Below are positions 17,070 through 27,951 of a DNA stretch of 52,233 nucleotides, piece after piece (within the stretch, counting starts at the first letter, position 1; the number at the start of each line of letters is the position of its first letter). Origin of the DNA: Thermoguttaceae bacterium (GTDB lineage Bacteria; Planctomycetota; Planctomycetia; Pirellulales; Thermoguttaceae); contig JAFYQR010000196.1 of the NCBI GenBank assembly GCA_017559825.1, positions 1 to 52,233 on the forward strand, in the 5' to 3' direction. The notes beneath the pieces are model-generated. The model made no database searches. It had not been told where the DNA came from and worked only from the letters and a program-made list of their open reading frames with translations. The position numbers and the translations under genes are program-made.

Positions 17070-18113
17070 TCAGTTCCAACCGCATTCGGCTCGGACGTTT
17101 TTCATTGTTTCGAGAACGTCGTTCCAAGTTTGCGGAGCGAGCATCGCCGCGTTCGGGAACATGCAGCCGTCCCAACAGAGGTGCCCGAGGCGTTGCGACG
17201 GCTTGCCCGCGTCGTCGAGGAGCCAATATTTCGCGTACTTGACGACGTCGAGTTTGCCGTTCGGGTCTTTCGGGAGGCAGTGGCGCCCCGTTTTGTCGTG
17301 CGCGCCGGAGCCGAAGACGGTTCCGTCGTTTTGCGCGACGTGGAAGTCGACCGTCCAAGGGCGGAGCGCTTTCGTCATTTTGGCGTAAGCGGCGTCGAAC
17401 GTTTCGACGTCGGCCCAATCGAAGTCTTCCGGAACGAGGCGGTCTTCCGGAGCGTTCGCTCCGAGGAGGAAGAGGAGCGTGTGCGACATATCCGCTTGAA
17501 AACCGAGCGTTTGCGGCGCGTCGACTTTTTCGAGAACCTCGACGCAGCGGCGCCAGCTGTGCATCCCGCCCCAGCAGATTTCGCCTTCCATCGCGAGCGT
17601 TTCGTCGTATTTTATCGCGATTTCGCAGGCGGCTTTGAACGTTTCGACGAGCTGCGCTTGGTTTGTTTCCGGGGCGCGCGCCCAATCGTCGACGGAGCAA
17701 GAGGAGTCGATGCGAACGCAGCCGTTCGGGCGGATTCCGGCGTCGCGGAGTTTGCGCCCGATCGCGCAAGCCTCTTCGACGGCGGCGAGGAACGCGGCGC
17801 GCTTTTCTTCGGCGCCGATCGCGGAACCGCTCCAAACGTTGGCGACGAGCGACCCGATTTCGAGTTGATAATCGGCGCAATATTGGACGAGTTTATCGAT
17901 TTCGGCGTCCGGGTTCGCGAGGTCGAAGTGCGGCGGCGCGAGGAAGAGGTCGAACCCGTCGAACTTCGTTCCGTCGACGTTGGCGGCGCTCGTTAGGTCG
18001 AGCATCGTTTTGAGGTCGACGCAAGGTTCGCCGTCGCCGCAGCCTTTGCCGACGACGCCGGGCCAAGTCGCGTTGTGAAGTTTCGGGAATTTCTTATCGG
18101 CTCGCTTCGTCAT
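17070..18113 (-). CDS. Sugar phosphate isomerase/epimerase-like TIM-barrel protein
   Basis: 347 residues when started at the ATG at 18113-18111 (MTKRADKKFPKLHNATWPG), which has GGAG upstream; an in-frame start at 18314 would add 67 residues of untranslated-looking, Arg-rich sequence that overlaps the promoter and is rejected. The protein has the alternating pattern of the xylose isomerase-like TIM barrel: an acidic metal-ligand strand in LAMEGEICWGGMHSW, an Asp/His strand in LGFQADMSHTLLFLLG, and DFHVAQNDG. Members isomerise or epimerise free or phosphorylated sugars, usually with a divalent metal, in the cytoplasm. Its position beside GH2 and transporter genes supports sugar catabolism. It has its own promoter (18305-18333), so co-regulation rather than co-transcription is likely. 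Confidence 0.8.
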   Translation of the reverse strand: MTKRADKKFPKLHNATWPGVVGKGCGDGEPCVDLKTMLDLTSAANVDGTKFDGFDLFLAPPHFDLANPDAEIDKLVQYCADYQLEIGSLVANVWSGSAIGAEEKRAAFLAAVEEACAIGRKLRDAGIRPNGCVRIDSSCSVDDWARAPETNQAQLVETFKAACEIAIKYDETLAMEGEICWGGMHSWRRCVEVLEKVDAPQTLGFQADMSHTLLFLLGANAPEDRLVPEDFDWADVETFDAAYAKMTKALRPWTVDFHVAQNDGTVFGSGAHDKTGRHCLPKDPNGKLDVVKYAKYWLLDDAGKPSQRLGHLCWDGCMFPNAAMLAPQTWNDVLETMKNVRAECGWN

Positions 18114-18304
18114 TGGCGGGGACTCCGGAGGGTTGGACGGCGCTTCGCGGCGTTCGAGCGTCGCGAAACGGTCGAATTTTAAGGGGGTGGAAAACCGACG
18201 CAAAATAGGCGGTTTGCGTCGGCTTGATAAAACGAAAAGACGAGGAAAACCGGCGAACGTCGGCGATTTTAACGAGCCGACGTCGGCGCGGTTCCTCCGA
18301 CTCG

Positions 18305-18333
18305 AGTATATCAAAGCGCGCTCGGATTTTCAA
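18305..18333 (-). promoter_or_regulatory. Sigma70-like promoter of the sugar isomerase-like gene
   Basis: TTGAAA (18333-18328), 17-base spacer, TATACT (18310-18305) on the minus strand. The predicted leader before the ATG at 18113 is about 185 bases. The rest of the 354-bp gap 18114-18467 holds only this promoter and the terminator at 18377-18420. Confidence 0.62.
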
Positions 18334-18376
18334 GGAAAAAGCCGTTTTTTTGAATTTTTTTGACGATTTTGCGAAG

Positions 18377-18420
18377 AAAAAAGCGTCGCCGTCGTTGACT
18401 TTAGGCTCGACGGCGGCGCT
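18377..18420 (-). terminator. Intrinsic terminator after the U32-family gene
   Basis: A 12-bp stem with single bulges joins 18382-18394 and 18408-18420; on the minus strand it runs into TTTTTT (18382-18377). It lies about 50 bases past the stop of the gene ending at 18468. Confidence 0.72.
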
Positions 18421-18467
18421 TTGGATAAGACGCGTAATTTAGGCGGTTTTGTCGACGGCGCGAACGG

Positions 18468-21074
18468 TCAAAAAACGCCGTTGCGGGAGTACCCGTAAGA
18501 GAAAACGGAATAATCGCGGCTCGACGGCGGCGTCGGCGCGAGAGCGCGGCGCAAGACGCGTTCGACTTCGGCGGGCGTTTCGTTGGTGAAGTCGAAGCGA
18601 ACGGCGCCGATTCCGGAGCGCAAGATCGCCGGAATCGCGTCGAGGAGGTCGACCGGGTCGGCGAGGTAAACGGCGCTTCCGGAGATCGGGCGCGCGTCGA
18701 CGGCGGCGTCGCCGGTTCGCGGGAGGCGGTTCGCGTTCTTTTCGACGAGGAAACGACGCTCGTCGGCGTTCGTCAACCGAACGAACGGCGCGTCGAAGAG
18801 CGTTTTCTGGGTGAACATCGCCAAGAGCCGCCCAAAAACGGGGAGTCCGAGCGTTAAGCGGCGTTTCGCGAGGTAATCGTCGACGGCGAGGTCGGCGAAA
18901 ATAGCGTTGACGGCGCGGTCGGAAATTTCCGGCGAAAGGTAAAGGAGGTCGGCGCTCCCAAAACGGTCGGCCAAATAGCGGACGGCGCGGGCGTTCCCGA
19001 CGTTGAACGTCCAATCGAGCGCGAACGGACGGCGCGGTTTCGAACCCGCTTCCCCTTGCGAACCCTCGAAACGAACGGCGGCGGCGAGCGAACCGGCAAG
19101 CGGCGCGACGGTCGCGTCGTTGCGGAACGCTTCTTGATAACGCTGGCGATTTTCGAACTGGACCGGCTGCGTTTCGAAGTGAACGCGGTCGATTCCGAAA
19201 CGACGGCAAACGTCGAATTGGGCGCGATTCCGGACGACGGCGGTAAAATAGGGGATTAAAGCGTCGCCGGCAAGCGGGGCGCTTTCGTTGAGCGGGGAAA
19301 CGTGGGCGGTTCGGCGGATTTCGGCGACCGGTTCCTTGCCGACGCGACGGTACGACTCGACGATTTTCCGCTCGAGCGCTTCGACCGCCTCTTGCCGCAA
19401 GCCGTTGAGGAGCGATTTCGGAACGAAAACGTCGGCGTCGAAACGGATTTCCGCGTCGGCGAGGTAAAACGGCGTTTCGCCGAAGCGGTCGAGCGCGTCG
19501 CGGAGCGTCGTTTCGTCCGCCGGGCGCTTTTGCGAGCGTTCGAGCGACTGTTCCGAGCGAGCCGTCGCGACGGCTCGCTCGGTTTTGAGCGTCAACTCGA
19601 GCGGGCGGTCGACGCGGGCGGTCAAACGGGCGGCGATCGGTTCGCGGCGGCGAATCTGCTTGAGCGCGTTTTCGACCGTTTTGTTCAGCCGATGGTCGAA
19701 AGTGCGGTAAAGGACGGTCGCTTCCGGCGGAATCGGGACGTCGAAACGAACGAGGTCGCCCGGTTCGGCGCGCTCGACGAGTTTCGTTCGTCGCGAGTTC
19801 GTCGGGTCGACGACTCGGATTCCGCCGACGTTGAGACCGTCGAGCTTGCGGGCGGTCGCGTCGAGGAAAACGACGCCGTCGCCGTTGACGAGCGGGGCCG
19901 AGAGCCGAACCGCGTCGCGGCGAACGCGCCCGATTTCGACGCCGAAATTCGACGAGAAAAATTCGTTGATAATCGCCGGGTCGCGTTCGCGGAAATAGCC
20001 GAAGTCGTATCCGCGGTTGAAAATTCCGGCGATTTCGCGGCGGCGGGCCGTTTCGACGTCGGCGTCGGCGACGTTCCCTTGCGTCGGCGCGTCGGCGTCG
20101 GCGGTCGACTTTTTAAGCGAAAGACGCTTCGCGGCGGTCGACGCGGAAACGCCGGTTAGCGAGTCGAGCAAATCGCGGTAATAACGGACGGTCGTGTAAA
20201 CGTAAACCGGCGACTTCATTCGGCCTTCGATCTTGATCGAGTCGACGCCGATTTCGAGAAGCTCGGCGAGTTCCGCGCGGCCTTGGAGCTGGTCTTTGAG
20301 CGACAGAAAGTAGCCGTATTCGGCGTTCGAGTCGAAGTCGGGCGCGTCGGCGGAACGCGGTTGCGGACGCTTGATGGAAGCGGGCGAATCGGCGTCGAGT
20401 TCGTCGCGACGAAGGCGGCGGAACCGGCGGTCGGACGACGCGAGGGCGAGTTCCGGCGCGTCGGCGGAAAGCGTTTCCATTCGGTAATATTGGCGGCAAG
20501 GCTGAGCGCACATTCCGCGGTTTCCGCTCCGTCCGCCGATGAAACTCGACAGGTAACATTTGCCGGAACAGCCGAGGCAAAGGGCGCCGGACGCGAAAAC
20601 CTCCAACTCGATCGACGTTTGCGAACGAACCGCCCGGATTTCGTCGAGCGAAAGTTCGCGAGCGAGAACTGCGCGATGGAAACCTTGCGCGGCGAGCCAA
20701 TTCAACTCGGCGGCGGTTCCGGGCGAGAATTGCGTCGACGCGCAAAGCGGGAGGTCGGGAAAACGGTCGCGCAAAAAGGCGACGGCGCCGAAGTCTTGAA
20801 CGATAACTTCGTCGAGCCCCGCTTCGTAAAGACGGCGCAAGTCCGGTTCGACAAGATCGAGTTCCGCGTCGGAAAGAACGGTGTTGAACGTCAGGTGAAC
20901 GGAGACGTTCGAGCGGTGCGCGAAGTCGATCGCGTCGGCGTACTCCTCGACCGAAAAGTTTTTCGCGAAACGTCGCGCGCCAAAACCGGCGACGCCCATA
21001 TACACTTCGTCCGCGCCGGCCTTGACGGCGGCGACGAGTCGGTCGAAATCGCCCGCGGGCGCCATTATCTTCAT
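18468..21074 (-). CDS. U32 family peptidase-like protein (RlhA/TrhP-type RNA hydroxylation family)
   Basis: 868 residues, longer than Escherichia coli RlhA (about 650) or TrhP (about 450). The N-terminal 250 residues are the U32 barrel: APAGDFDRLVAAVKAGADEVY at the start and the signature EVFASGALCLGCSGKCYLSS at 158-177. Four cysteines with the family's cluster spacing are present, C166-x6-C173-x15-C189-x3-C193. Although named peptidases, characterised E. coli members hydroxylate RNA using prephenate-derived cofactors and an iron-sulfur cluster, acting on 23S rRNA C2501 or on tRNA U34. The middle and C-terminal parts contain beta-barrel-like stretches (VERAEPGDLVRFDVPIPP) and a DUF3656-like region. 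AAGGA precedes the ATG. It lies 228 bases downstream of the TPR gene with an AT-rich element in between. Confidence 0.82.
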   Translation of the reverse strand: MKIMAPAGDFDRLVAAVKAGADEVYMGVAGFGARRFAKNFSVEEYADAIDFAHRSNVSVHLTFNTVLSDAELDLVEPDLRRLYEAGLDEVIVQDFGAVAFLRDRFPDLPLCASTQFSPGTAAELNWLAAQGFHRAVLARELSLDEIRAVRSQTSIELEVFASGALCLGCSGKCYLSSFIGGRSGNRGMCAQPCRQYYRMETLSADAPELALASSDRRFRRLRRDELDADSPASIKRPQPRSADAPDFDSNAEYGYFLSLKDQLQGRAELAELLEIGVDSIKIEGRMKSPVYVYTTVRYYRDLLDSLTGVSASTAAKRLSLKKSTADADAPTQGNVADADVETARRREIAGIFNRGYDFGYFRERDPAIINEFFSSNFGVEIGRVRRDAVRLSAPLVNGDGVVFLDATARKLDGLNVGGIRVVDPTNSRRTKLVERAEPGDLVRFDVPIPPEATVLYRTFDHRLNKTVENALKQIRRREPIAARLTARVDRPLELTLKTERAVATARSEQSLERSQKRPADETTLRDALDRFGETPFYLADAEIRFDADVFVPKSLLNGLRQEAVEALERKIVESYRRVGKEPVAEIRRTAHVSPLNESAPLAGDALIPYFTAVVRNRAQFDVCRRFGIDRVHFETQPVQFENRQRYQEAFRNDATVAPLAGSLAAAVRFEGSQGEAGSKPRRPFALDWTFNVGNARAVRYLADRFGSADLLYLSPEISDRAVNAIFADLAVDDYLAKRRLTLGLPVFGRLLAMFTQKTLFDAPFVRLTNADERRFLVEKNANRLPRTGDAAVDARPISGSAVYLADPVDLLDAIPAILRSGIGAVRFDFTNETPAEVERVLRRALAPTPPSSRDYSVFSYGYSRNGVF

Positions 21075-21184
21075 CGTTGAGTTCCTTGGGGAAGCGCGAC
21101 GCGGCGTTCGAACCGCGTCGGCGTTAAGTTGGGGGAAACGGGGGAGCGAGCGAAACGGCGAAACGAGCGGTTCGACGCGGCTTT

Positions 21185-21214
21185 TCGCGCTTATTAATAA
21201 TATATTGACAACAA
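21185..21214 (-). promoter_or_regulatory. AT-rich upstream element shared with prfA
   Basis: On the minus strand the element reads TTGTCAATATATTATTAATA followed by AGCG. A near-identical element (one AT pair shorter) lies upstream of prfA at 34219-34243. It contains TATTAT as a possible -10, but no convincing -35 at the usual distance, so it is called a putative regulatory or promoter element about 115 bases before the U32 ATG. Confidence 0.35.
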
Positions 21215-21302
21215 CGTGTAACGCCGATTTGAAAAGACGTTAAGGACGGATGGTAAACGCTTTCTTTTCAACGTCTTTGAGCGAGAAACGCGCGTCGGGC
21301 GG

Positions 21303-22205
21303 TCAAACGTCGTTTTCTTCGTCGAAACCGAGTTCGAGCGCGGTGCGACGGTCGCGGTCGGCGGCGGCTTTGTCGCCGAGTTCGCGGCGAACGAGGGAAC
21401 GGTAATAATAGGCGTCGGCGTTTTCCGGGTCGAGACGAAGGGCTTCGTCGAAATCGGCGAGGGCTTTCGCGGTTTCGCCGAGTTCCGCGAAAACTTCGCC
21501 GCGAGCGACGAAGCAGTGCGCGAATTCCGGGTCGAGTTCGAGCGCTTTCGAGTAATCGGCCAACGCGTCGGCGAGTCGGTTTTCGCTCGCGTAAAGGACG
21601 CCGCGGTCGTAATACGCCGGGACGAACTCCGGCGCGACGGCGAGGCAAGCGCGGAAATCGTCGAGCGCCGCCTCCGGGCGCCCGAGCATATCCGCCGCGA
21701 TCGCCCGTCCGTAAAACGCCGCGAACGCCCTAGGGGATAACGCGACCGCTTGCGAATAATCGTCGACGGCGCCTTCGAAGTCGCCTAAAAAGCGCTTGGC
21801 GTGTCCGCGCAACTCGAACGCTTCGGCGCGTTTCGCGTCGAGCTTGAGAACGCGGTTCGCCTCTTCGAAGGCCCGCTCGAACTCCTCGAACTCGAGCCAA
21901 ATCTTGCCGAGCCCGATTCGCGCCGCGAGATGGTTCGCGTCGTAACCGAGCACTCGTTGGAACGCGTCGAACGCCTCCTCGAAGTCGCCGTCGTTCAGGG
22001 CGTCGCGACCCGCCGCCGCGAACGTTTCGGCCAGTCCGCGACGATTGCCGTCGGCTCCGAGCGAAACCTTGGCGTTTTTACCGGCTTTTTTCTTGCCGCC
22101 GGAACCGTTTTTCGGGCGCGAATCGCCGGAAGCGTTCTTCGAAGCGTTTTTTTCGGAACGGCGCGCGTCGGAATTCGACGGTTGGGAAGGTTGGGAAAAC
22201 GTCAT
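21303..22205 (-). CDS. Tetratricopeptide repeat protein
   Basis: 300 residues. The first 55 residues are low-complexity, rich in Ser, Asn and Lys (KNASGDSRPKNGSGGKKKAG), and probably disordered; no signal peptide. From about residue 60 six or more 34-residue TPR units follow, with the usual W/L-G-Y-A-F-A-P positions, for example GRDALNDGDFEEAFDAFQRV, FYGRAIAADMLGRPEAALDD and CFVARGEVFAELGETAKALAD. TPR arrays are protein-binding scaffolds; no enzymatic domain is visible. The gene lies 201 bases downstream of gyrB on the same strand. Function is unknown. Confidence 0.88.
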   Translation of the reverse strand: MTFSQPSQPSNSDARRSEKNASKNASGDSRPKNGSGGKKKAGKNAKVSLGADGNRRGLAETFAAAGRDALNDGDFEEAFDAFQRVLGYDANHLAARIGLGKIWLEFEEFERAFEEANRVLKLDAKRAEAFELRGHAKRFLGDFEGAVDDYSQAVALSPRAFAAFYGRAIAADMLGRPEAALDDFRACLAVAPEFVPAYYDRGVLYASENRLADALADYSKALELDPEFAHCFVARGEVFAELGETAKALADFDEALRLDPENADAYYYRSLVRRELGDKAAADRDRRTALELGFDEENDV

Positions 22206-22406
22206 AACGGCGCTCGACTAGGGGAAATGGGGGAAACGGATAAACGAAAACCGTCGTCGAACCGAATATCGACGGCTCGACGGCGGCAAAACGCGACCGA
22301 CGCCGCGTCGAAACGGAACGCTCCGACGGCGGCGAGATTGACAAAAGGCGAAAAACAGGACGGCGGGGCGACGCGAACGCCGAAAACGCCCGCCTCCGAA
22401 AGCGCG

Positions 22407-25058
<2,652 letters not shown>

Positions 25059-25186
25059 TCAAGGAATAGGCCGCCGTCGCCTCCGAAAAAGAGGAAACGC
25101 GCGGCGTTTTTAACGATTTGAGCGGAAACCGCGGACGCAAGCCCGAAGAAAACTCGACGGGCGAGCGTCGCTTAAAAGGGCGAACT

Positions 25187-25729
25187 TCAGCGGAGGACGA
25201 GCTTGATCTTTTCGACGTTTTCGTCCGGAAGCGCCGCTTGGATTTCGCGCAAAATTTGCGGCAGGTAAAAACGCAACTCTTGGCAAAGGAGGTTCGACGC
25301 GACGCGAACGCTCAGCGCGCCCCCTCGGAACGCGACCGGAACCGCGTGTCGCGAGTACGTCGCCAACTTCGACGACGCGGCGCCGGCCTGCGACCCGTCG
25401 AGCGCCCAAGCGGCGTCCCAATCGTCCCAACCGGCGGCGTTTTCGGCGCGGAAAACCGTCGCGAGCGCGTCGTTCCAAGCTTGGTGGAATCGCTCGACGC
25501 CGAGTTTGCGCCCGAAACCGTATTTCGCGACGATCGTCGGCAAAATCGCGCCGAACTTGGACGCGCGAAGCGGCCGCTCTTCGGAGAGGAAGTTAAAACC
25601 GAGCGGATGCGGCGGCGCGGCGAACGGATCGTCGCGTTTTTTCGACGTTTTTCGGCTCGAAGCGCGGGTTTTGGCGATTTTTTGCCGTTTCGGCGCGTCG
25701 GGGCTCTTGGACGACGGAGTTTTCTTCAT
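25187..25729 (-). CDS. DUF721 (DciA-like) protein
   Basis: 180 residues. The N-terminal half is basic and low in structure (RKTSKKRDDPFAAPPHP). The C-terminal half carries the DUF721 pattern: LGVERFHQAWNDALATVF, then SRHAVPVAFRGGALSVRVAS and LLCQELRFYLPQILREIQAAL, ending ENVEKIKLVLR. DciA, the characterised member, loads the replicative helicase DnaB in most bacteria that lack DnaC/DnaI, and is commonly encoded near dnaA, recF or gyrB, as here. An internal segment (about residues 92-115, AAGWDDWDAAWALDGSQAG) looks inserted relative to short members. The gene starts the gyrB transcript: its promoter at 25838-25866 has a palindrome over the -35. Family assignment rests on pattern and context. 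Confidence 0.75.
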   Translation of the reverse strand: MKKTPSSKSPDAPKRQKIAKTRASSRKTSKKRDDPFAAPPHPLGFNFLSEERPLRASKFGAILPTIVAKYGFGRKLGVERFHQAWNDALATVFRAENAAGWDDWDAAWALDGSQAGAASSKLATYSRHAVPVAFRGGALSVRVASNLLCQELRFYLPQILREIQAALPDENVEKIKLVLR

Positions 25730-25837
25730 ACAATAACTTTCGAGGCGCCCGTCGACGGAGCGGCGTCGCGTCGGACGCCGAACCGCTCCTCGGAAGACGC
25801 GGGCGAAGTGTCGTTCGAACGAAGCGCCGAGTACTTT

Positions 25838-25869
25838 ATTTTAACACGTTTCGCTTGTTTCGACAAGCG
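25838..25869 (-). promoter_or_regulatory. Promoter of the DUF721-gyrB unit with an overlapping palindrome
   Basis: TTGTCG (25866-25861), 17-base spacer, TAAAAT (25843-25838) on the minus strand. A seven-base inverted repeat, CGCTTGT at 25852-25858 and ACAAGCG at 25863-25869, covers the -35 and could be an operator or a hairpin. The rest of the 322-bp gap 25730-26051 holds the less distinct promoter side of miaA. Confidence 0.55.
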
Positions 25870-26051
25870 AGCCGGGGGCGTTCGCGGGCGATTTTCCTCT
25901 TGAAAAAGCCGTTATTTTCCCCTTTTTTTCGCGAAATTTTTTCCGAAAAAACTTGCGTCGCGGTTTGGCGAAATTGCGAACGCCGCGAGTTTTGCGCCGA
26001 CTTTGCGCTTGGCGAAGTTTGGGCGCTTTGAGTAAAAGAAAGGACGTTTTT

Positions 26052-27035
26052 ATGTCGTCGACCGCCGCCGTTTCTCCGTCGCCGTTCGCGAACTCTTTTT
26101 TCCTGACCGGCGCGACCGCGAGCGGCAAAACGGCGCTGAGCGTCGAAATCGCTCGCGAAATCGGCGCGGAGATTTTTTCGCTCGACTCGATGGCGGTTTA
26201 TCGGCGGATGGACGTCGGCGTCGCGAAACCGACGGTCGAAGAGCGCGGCGGCGTCCCGCATCGGATGATCGACGTCGTCGAGCCGTCTGAAGAATTTTCG
26301 TTGGCGGAGTATCTTAAGTTGGCGAGCGAGGGCGTCGCCGAGTGCGAACGGAACGGGCGGATTCCGCTCTTCGTCGGGGGAACGCCCCTTTATTTGAAGG
26401 CGATTTTGTTCGGCGTCTTCGAAGGGCCCGGCGCCGACCCGGAGATTCGCGAACGGTTGCGGCGCGAGGAGGAAACGAACGGGCCCGGCTGGTTGCATCG
26501 GAAGTTGGCCGAGCGCGACCCGAAATCTGCCGAACGCCTCCATCCGAACGATACGAAACGTTTGATTCGCGCTCTTGAAATCCTTGAAATCGCCGGAAAA
26601 CCTATTTCCGAACTGCAAACGCAGTTCGAGGCGGCGCCGCTCGTCGACCCGAAACGCGTTTTTATCTTGACCTGGGAACGGCCCGCGCTTTACGACCGGA
26701 TCAATCGTCGGGTCGACGCGATGATGGAAGACGGCTTTCTCGAAGAGACGCGCTCGCTCTTCGCCGAGGAGCCGAAGCCGGGCCCGACGGCGTCGAAGGC
26801 GGTCGGGTATCGCGAACTCGAGGCCGTGTTGCGCGGGGAAATGGAACTCGACGCCGCGCTCGATAAGATTAAGCAAGCGACGCGGAATTTTGCGAAACGG
26901 CAGGAGACTTGGTTCCGCTCGCTGACGGCGTCCGGAGCGCGGCGAGTCGCCGTCGACGGTCGGGAACGCGCCGAAATTCGAGACGAAATCGTCGCCGCGA
27001 TTTGCTCGACGCTCGCCGAGAACGCCGCTCGATAG
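26052..27035 (+). CDS. miaA: tRNA dimethylallyltransferase MiaA
   Basis: 327 residues from the ATG at 26052, which has AAAGGA nine bases upstream; an upstream in-frame start at 25953 would add 33 Arg-rich residues and is rejected. Residues 18-27 form the P-loop (LTGATASGKT), followed by the MiaA signatures IFSLDSMAVYRRMDVG, KPTVEERGGVPHRMIDV, FVGGTPLYLKAILFG, and in the C-terminal part NDTKRLIRALEI and TRNFAKRQETWFR. The enzyme transfers a dimethylallyl group to N6 of A37 in tRNAs reading codons that begin with U. It is a monocistronic plus-strand gene, divergent from the DUF721-gyrB unit and convergent with the lipoprotein gene. Confidence 0.96.
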   Translation: MSSTAAVSPSPFANSFFLTGATASGKTALSVEIAREIGAEIFSLDSMAVYRRMDVGVAKPTVEERGGVPHRMIDVVEPSEEFSLAEYLKLASEGVAECERNGRIPLFVGGTPLYLKAILFGVFEGPGADPEIRERLRREEETNGPGWLHRKLAERDPKSAERLHPNDTKRLIRALEILEIAGKPISELQTQFEAAPLVDPKRVFILTWERPALYDRINRRVDAMMEDGFLEETRSLFAEEPKPGPTASKAVGYRELEAVLRGEMELDAALDKIKQATRNFAKRQETWFRSLTASGARRVAVDGRERAEIRDEIVAAICSTLAENAAR

Positions 27036-27141
27036 CGCGATCGGAAGGCGAACGCCGTACGGAACGGCTCGCCGAAGCGTGCAGACGAACGGTTGAGGGG
27101 AATTGGGAAATCGCGTAATCGCCGCGAAACGGCGAAAACGC

Positions 27142-27759
27142 TCAACCGCCGAGCGGCGCGACGAATTCGAATTTTCGGTTCGATTCGAGTTCGACGAGTT
27201 CGAGTTTGAAAACTTTCGTCTTTTTCGGCGCGGCGTTCGATTCGGCGTTGGACGCGTTCGGCTTGTCGACGTTTTCGGTCGGCGCGCCGCCGTCTTGAAC
27301 GTACCCGGCCAAGAGATAGTCGACCGGCTCGCCGAGCGCGTCGACGAACTTTTTGCGTTCGGTCGGAATGAAAAGGTTGTTGGCGCGAACGTCGCTTTCC
27401 TTCAACGCGGCTTGAACGGCGCTCTTTTCGAGGAGCCGAAAGGACGAGCTCGTTTCGATTTGCTGTCGCGCCGCTTCGGAGAGTCCGCCGAGGTCGCCCT
27501 TGCCGGAAACGCCGAGAAAACAAAGCGTCGCGTTTTCCTTGCCGTTAAGGACGGTCAAACGCTGCAGCTCTTGGAGCGCGTCGGACGTCGCTTTTTCGAC
27601 CGCCGGAGACGAAACGGCGACGACGTCTTCGCCGTCCTTGGAACCGCCGAAACAACCGGCGATTGTCGTCGCGAAGAGTCCGGCGAAAAGGAACAACGCG
27701 GCGCGGCGGCGAGCGAAACGGGATTGCGTCGAGTTAAACGAGCGGCGGGAAAACGTCAT
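27142..27759 (-). CDS. LpoB-like lipoprotein
   Basis: 205 residues with a lipoprotein signal: basic N-terminus, hydrophobic stretch, and lipobox TIAGC with the modified Cys at 36. The body resembles the LpoB/penicillin-binding protein activator fold: a conserved central helix-strand run (GLSEAARQQIETSSSFRLL), VQAALKESDVRANNLFIP and the strand VDYLLAGYVQ, where LpoB-type proteins have a similar D-Y-x-L-x-G motif. LpoB stimulates a class A penicillin-binding protein from the outer membrane. Planctomycetes do make peptidoglycan, so the role is possible, but the similarity is modest and a general CsgG-like lipoprotein is the alternative. GGAG ribosome-binding site eight bases upstream. It is convergent with miaA. 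Confidence 0.6.
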   Translation of the reverse strand: MTFSRRSFNSTQSRFARRRAALFLFAGLFATTIAGCFGGSKDGEDVVAVSSPAVEKATSDALQELQRLTVLNGKENATLCFLGVSGKGDLGGLSEAARQQIETSSSFRLLEKSAVQAALKESDVRANNLFIPTERKKFVDALGEPVDYLLAGYVQDGGAPTENVDKPNASNAESNAAPKKTKVFKLELVELESNRKFEFVAPLGG

Positions 27760-27819
27760 GAAACGGCTCCGAGTTTAACGGTTGGGGGAAACGCGCGTCC
27801 TCGAAAACGGACGGTCGGC

Positions 27820-27847
27820 TTGACTTTTCTAAGGTTCCGCTTAGAAT
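27820..27847 (+). promoter_or_regulatory. Sigma70-like promoter of the FtsQ-like gene
   Basis: TTGACT (27820-27825), 16-base spacer, TAGAAT (27842-27847), about 105 bases before the chosen ATG at 27952. Confidence 0.58.
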
Positions 27848-27951
27848 AGGGCCGACGGCGGCGCAAAACGTCGCGATTATGACTTTTTTTAACGAACGAC
27901 GCAAGACCGACTTTTTGTTTTTTGCGTTCGGAGCTTGGGAACGATCGCGAG

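Noticed and set aside
17070..18314. Longer version of the sugar isomerase-like protein starting at 18314
   Set aside because: The extra 67 residues overlap the predicted promoter, are Arg/Ser-rich and lack a ribosome-binding site; the start at 18113 has one.
25953..26051. N-terminal extension of MiaA
   Set aside because: The P-loop of MiaA normally lies near the N-terminus, and the ATG at 26052 has a good ribosome-binding site.
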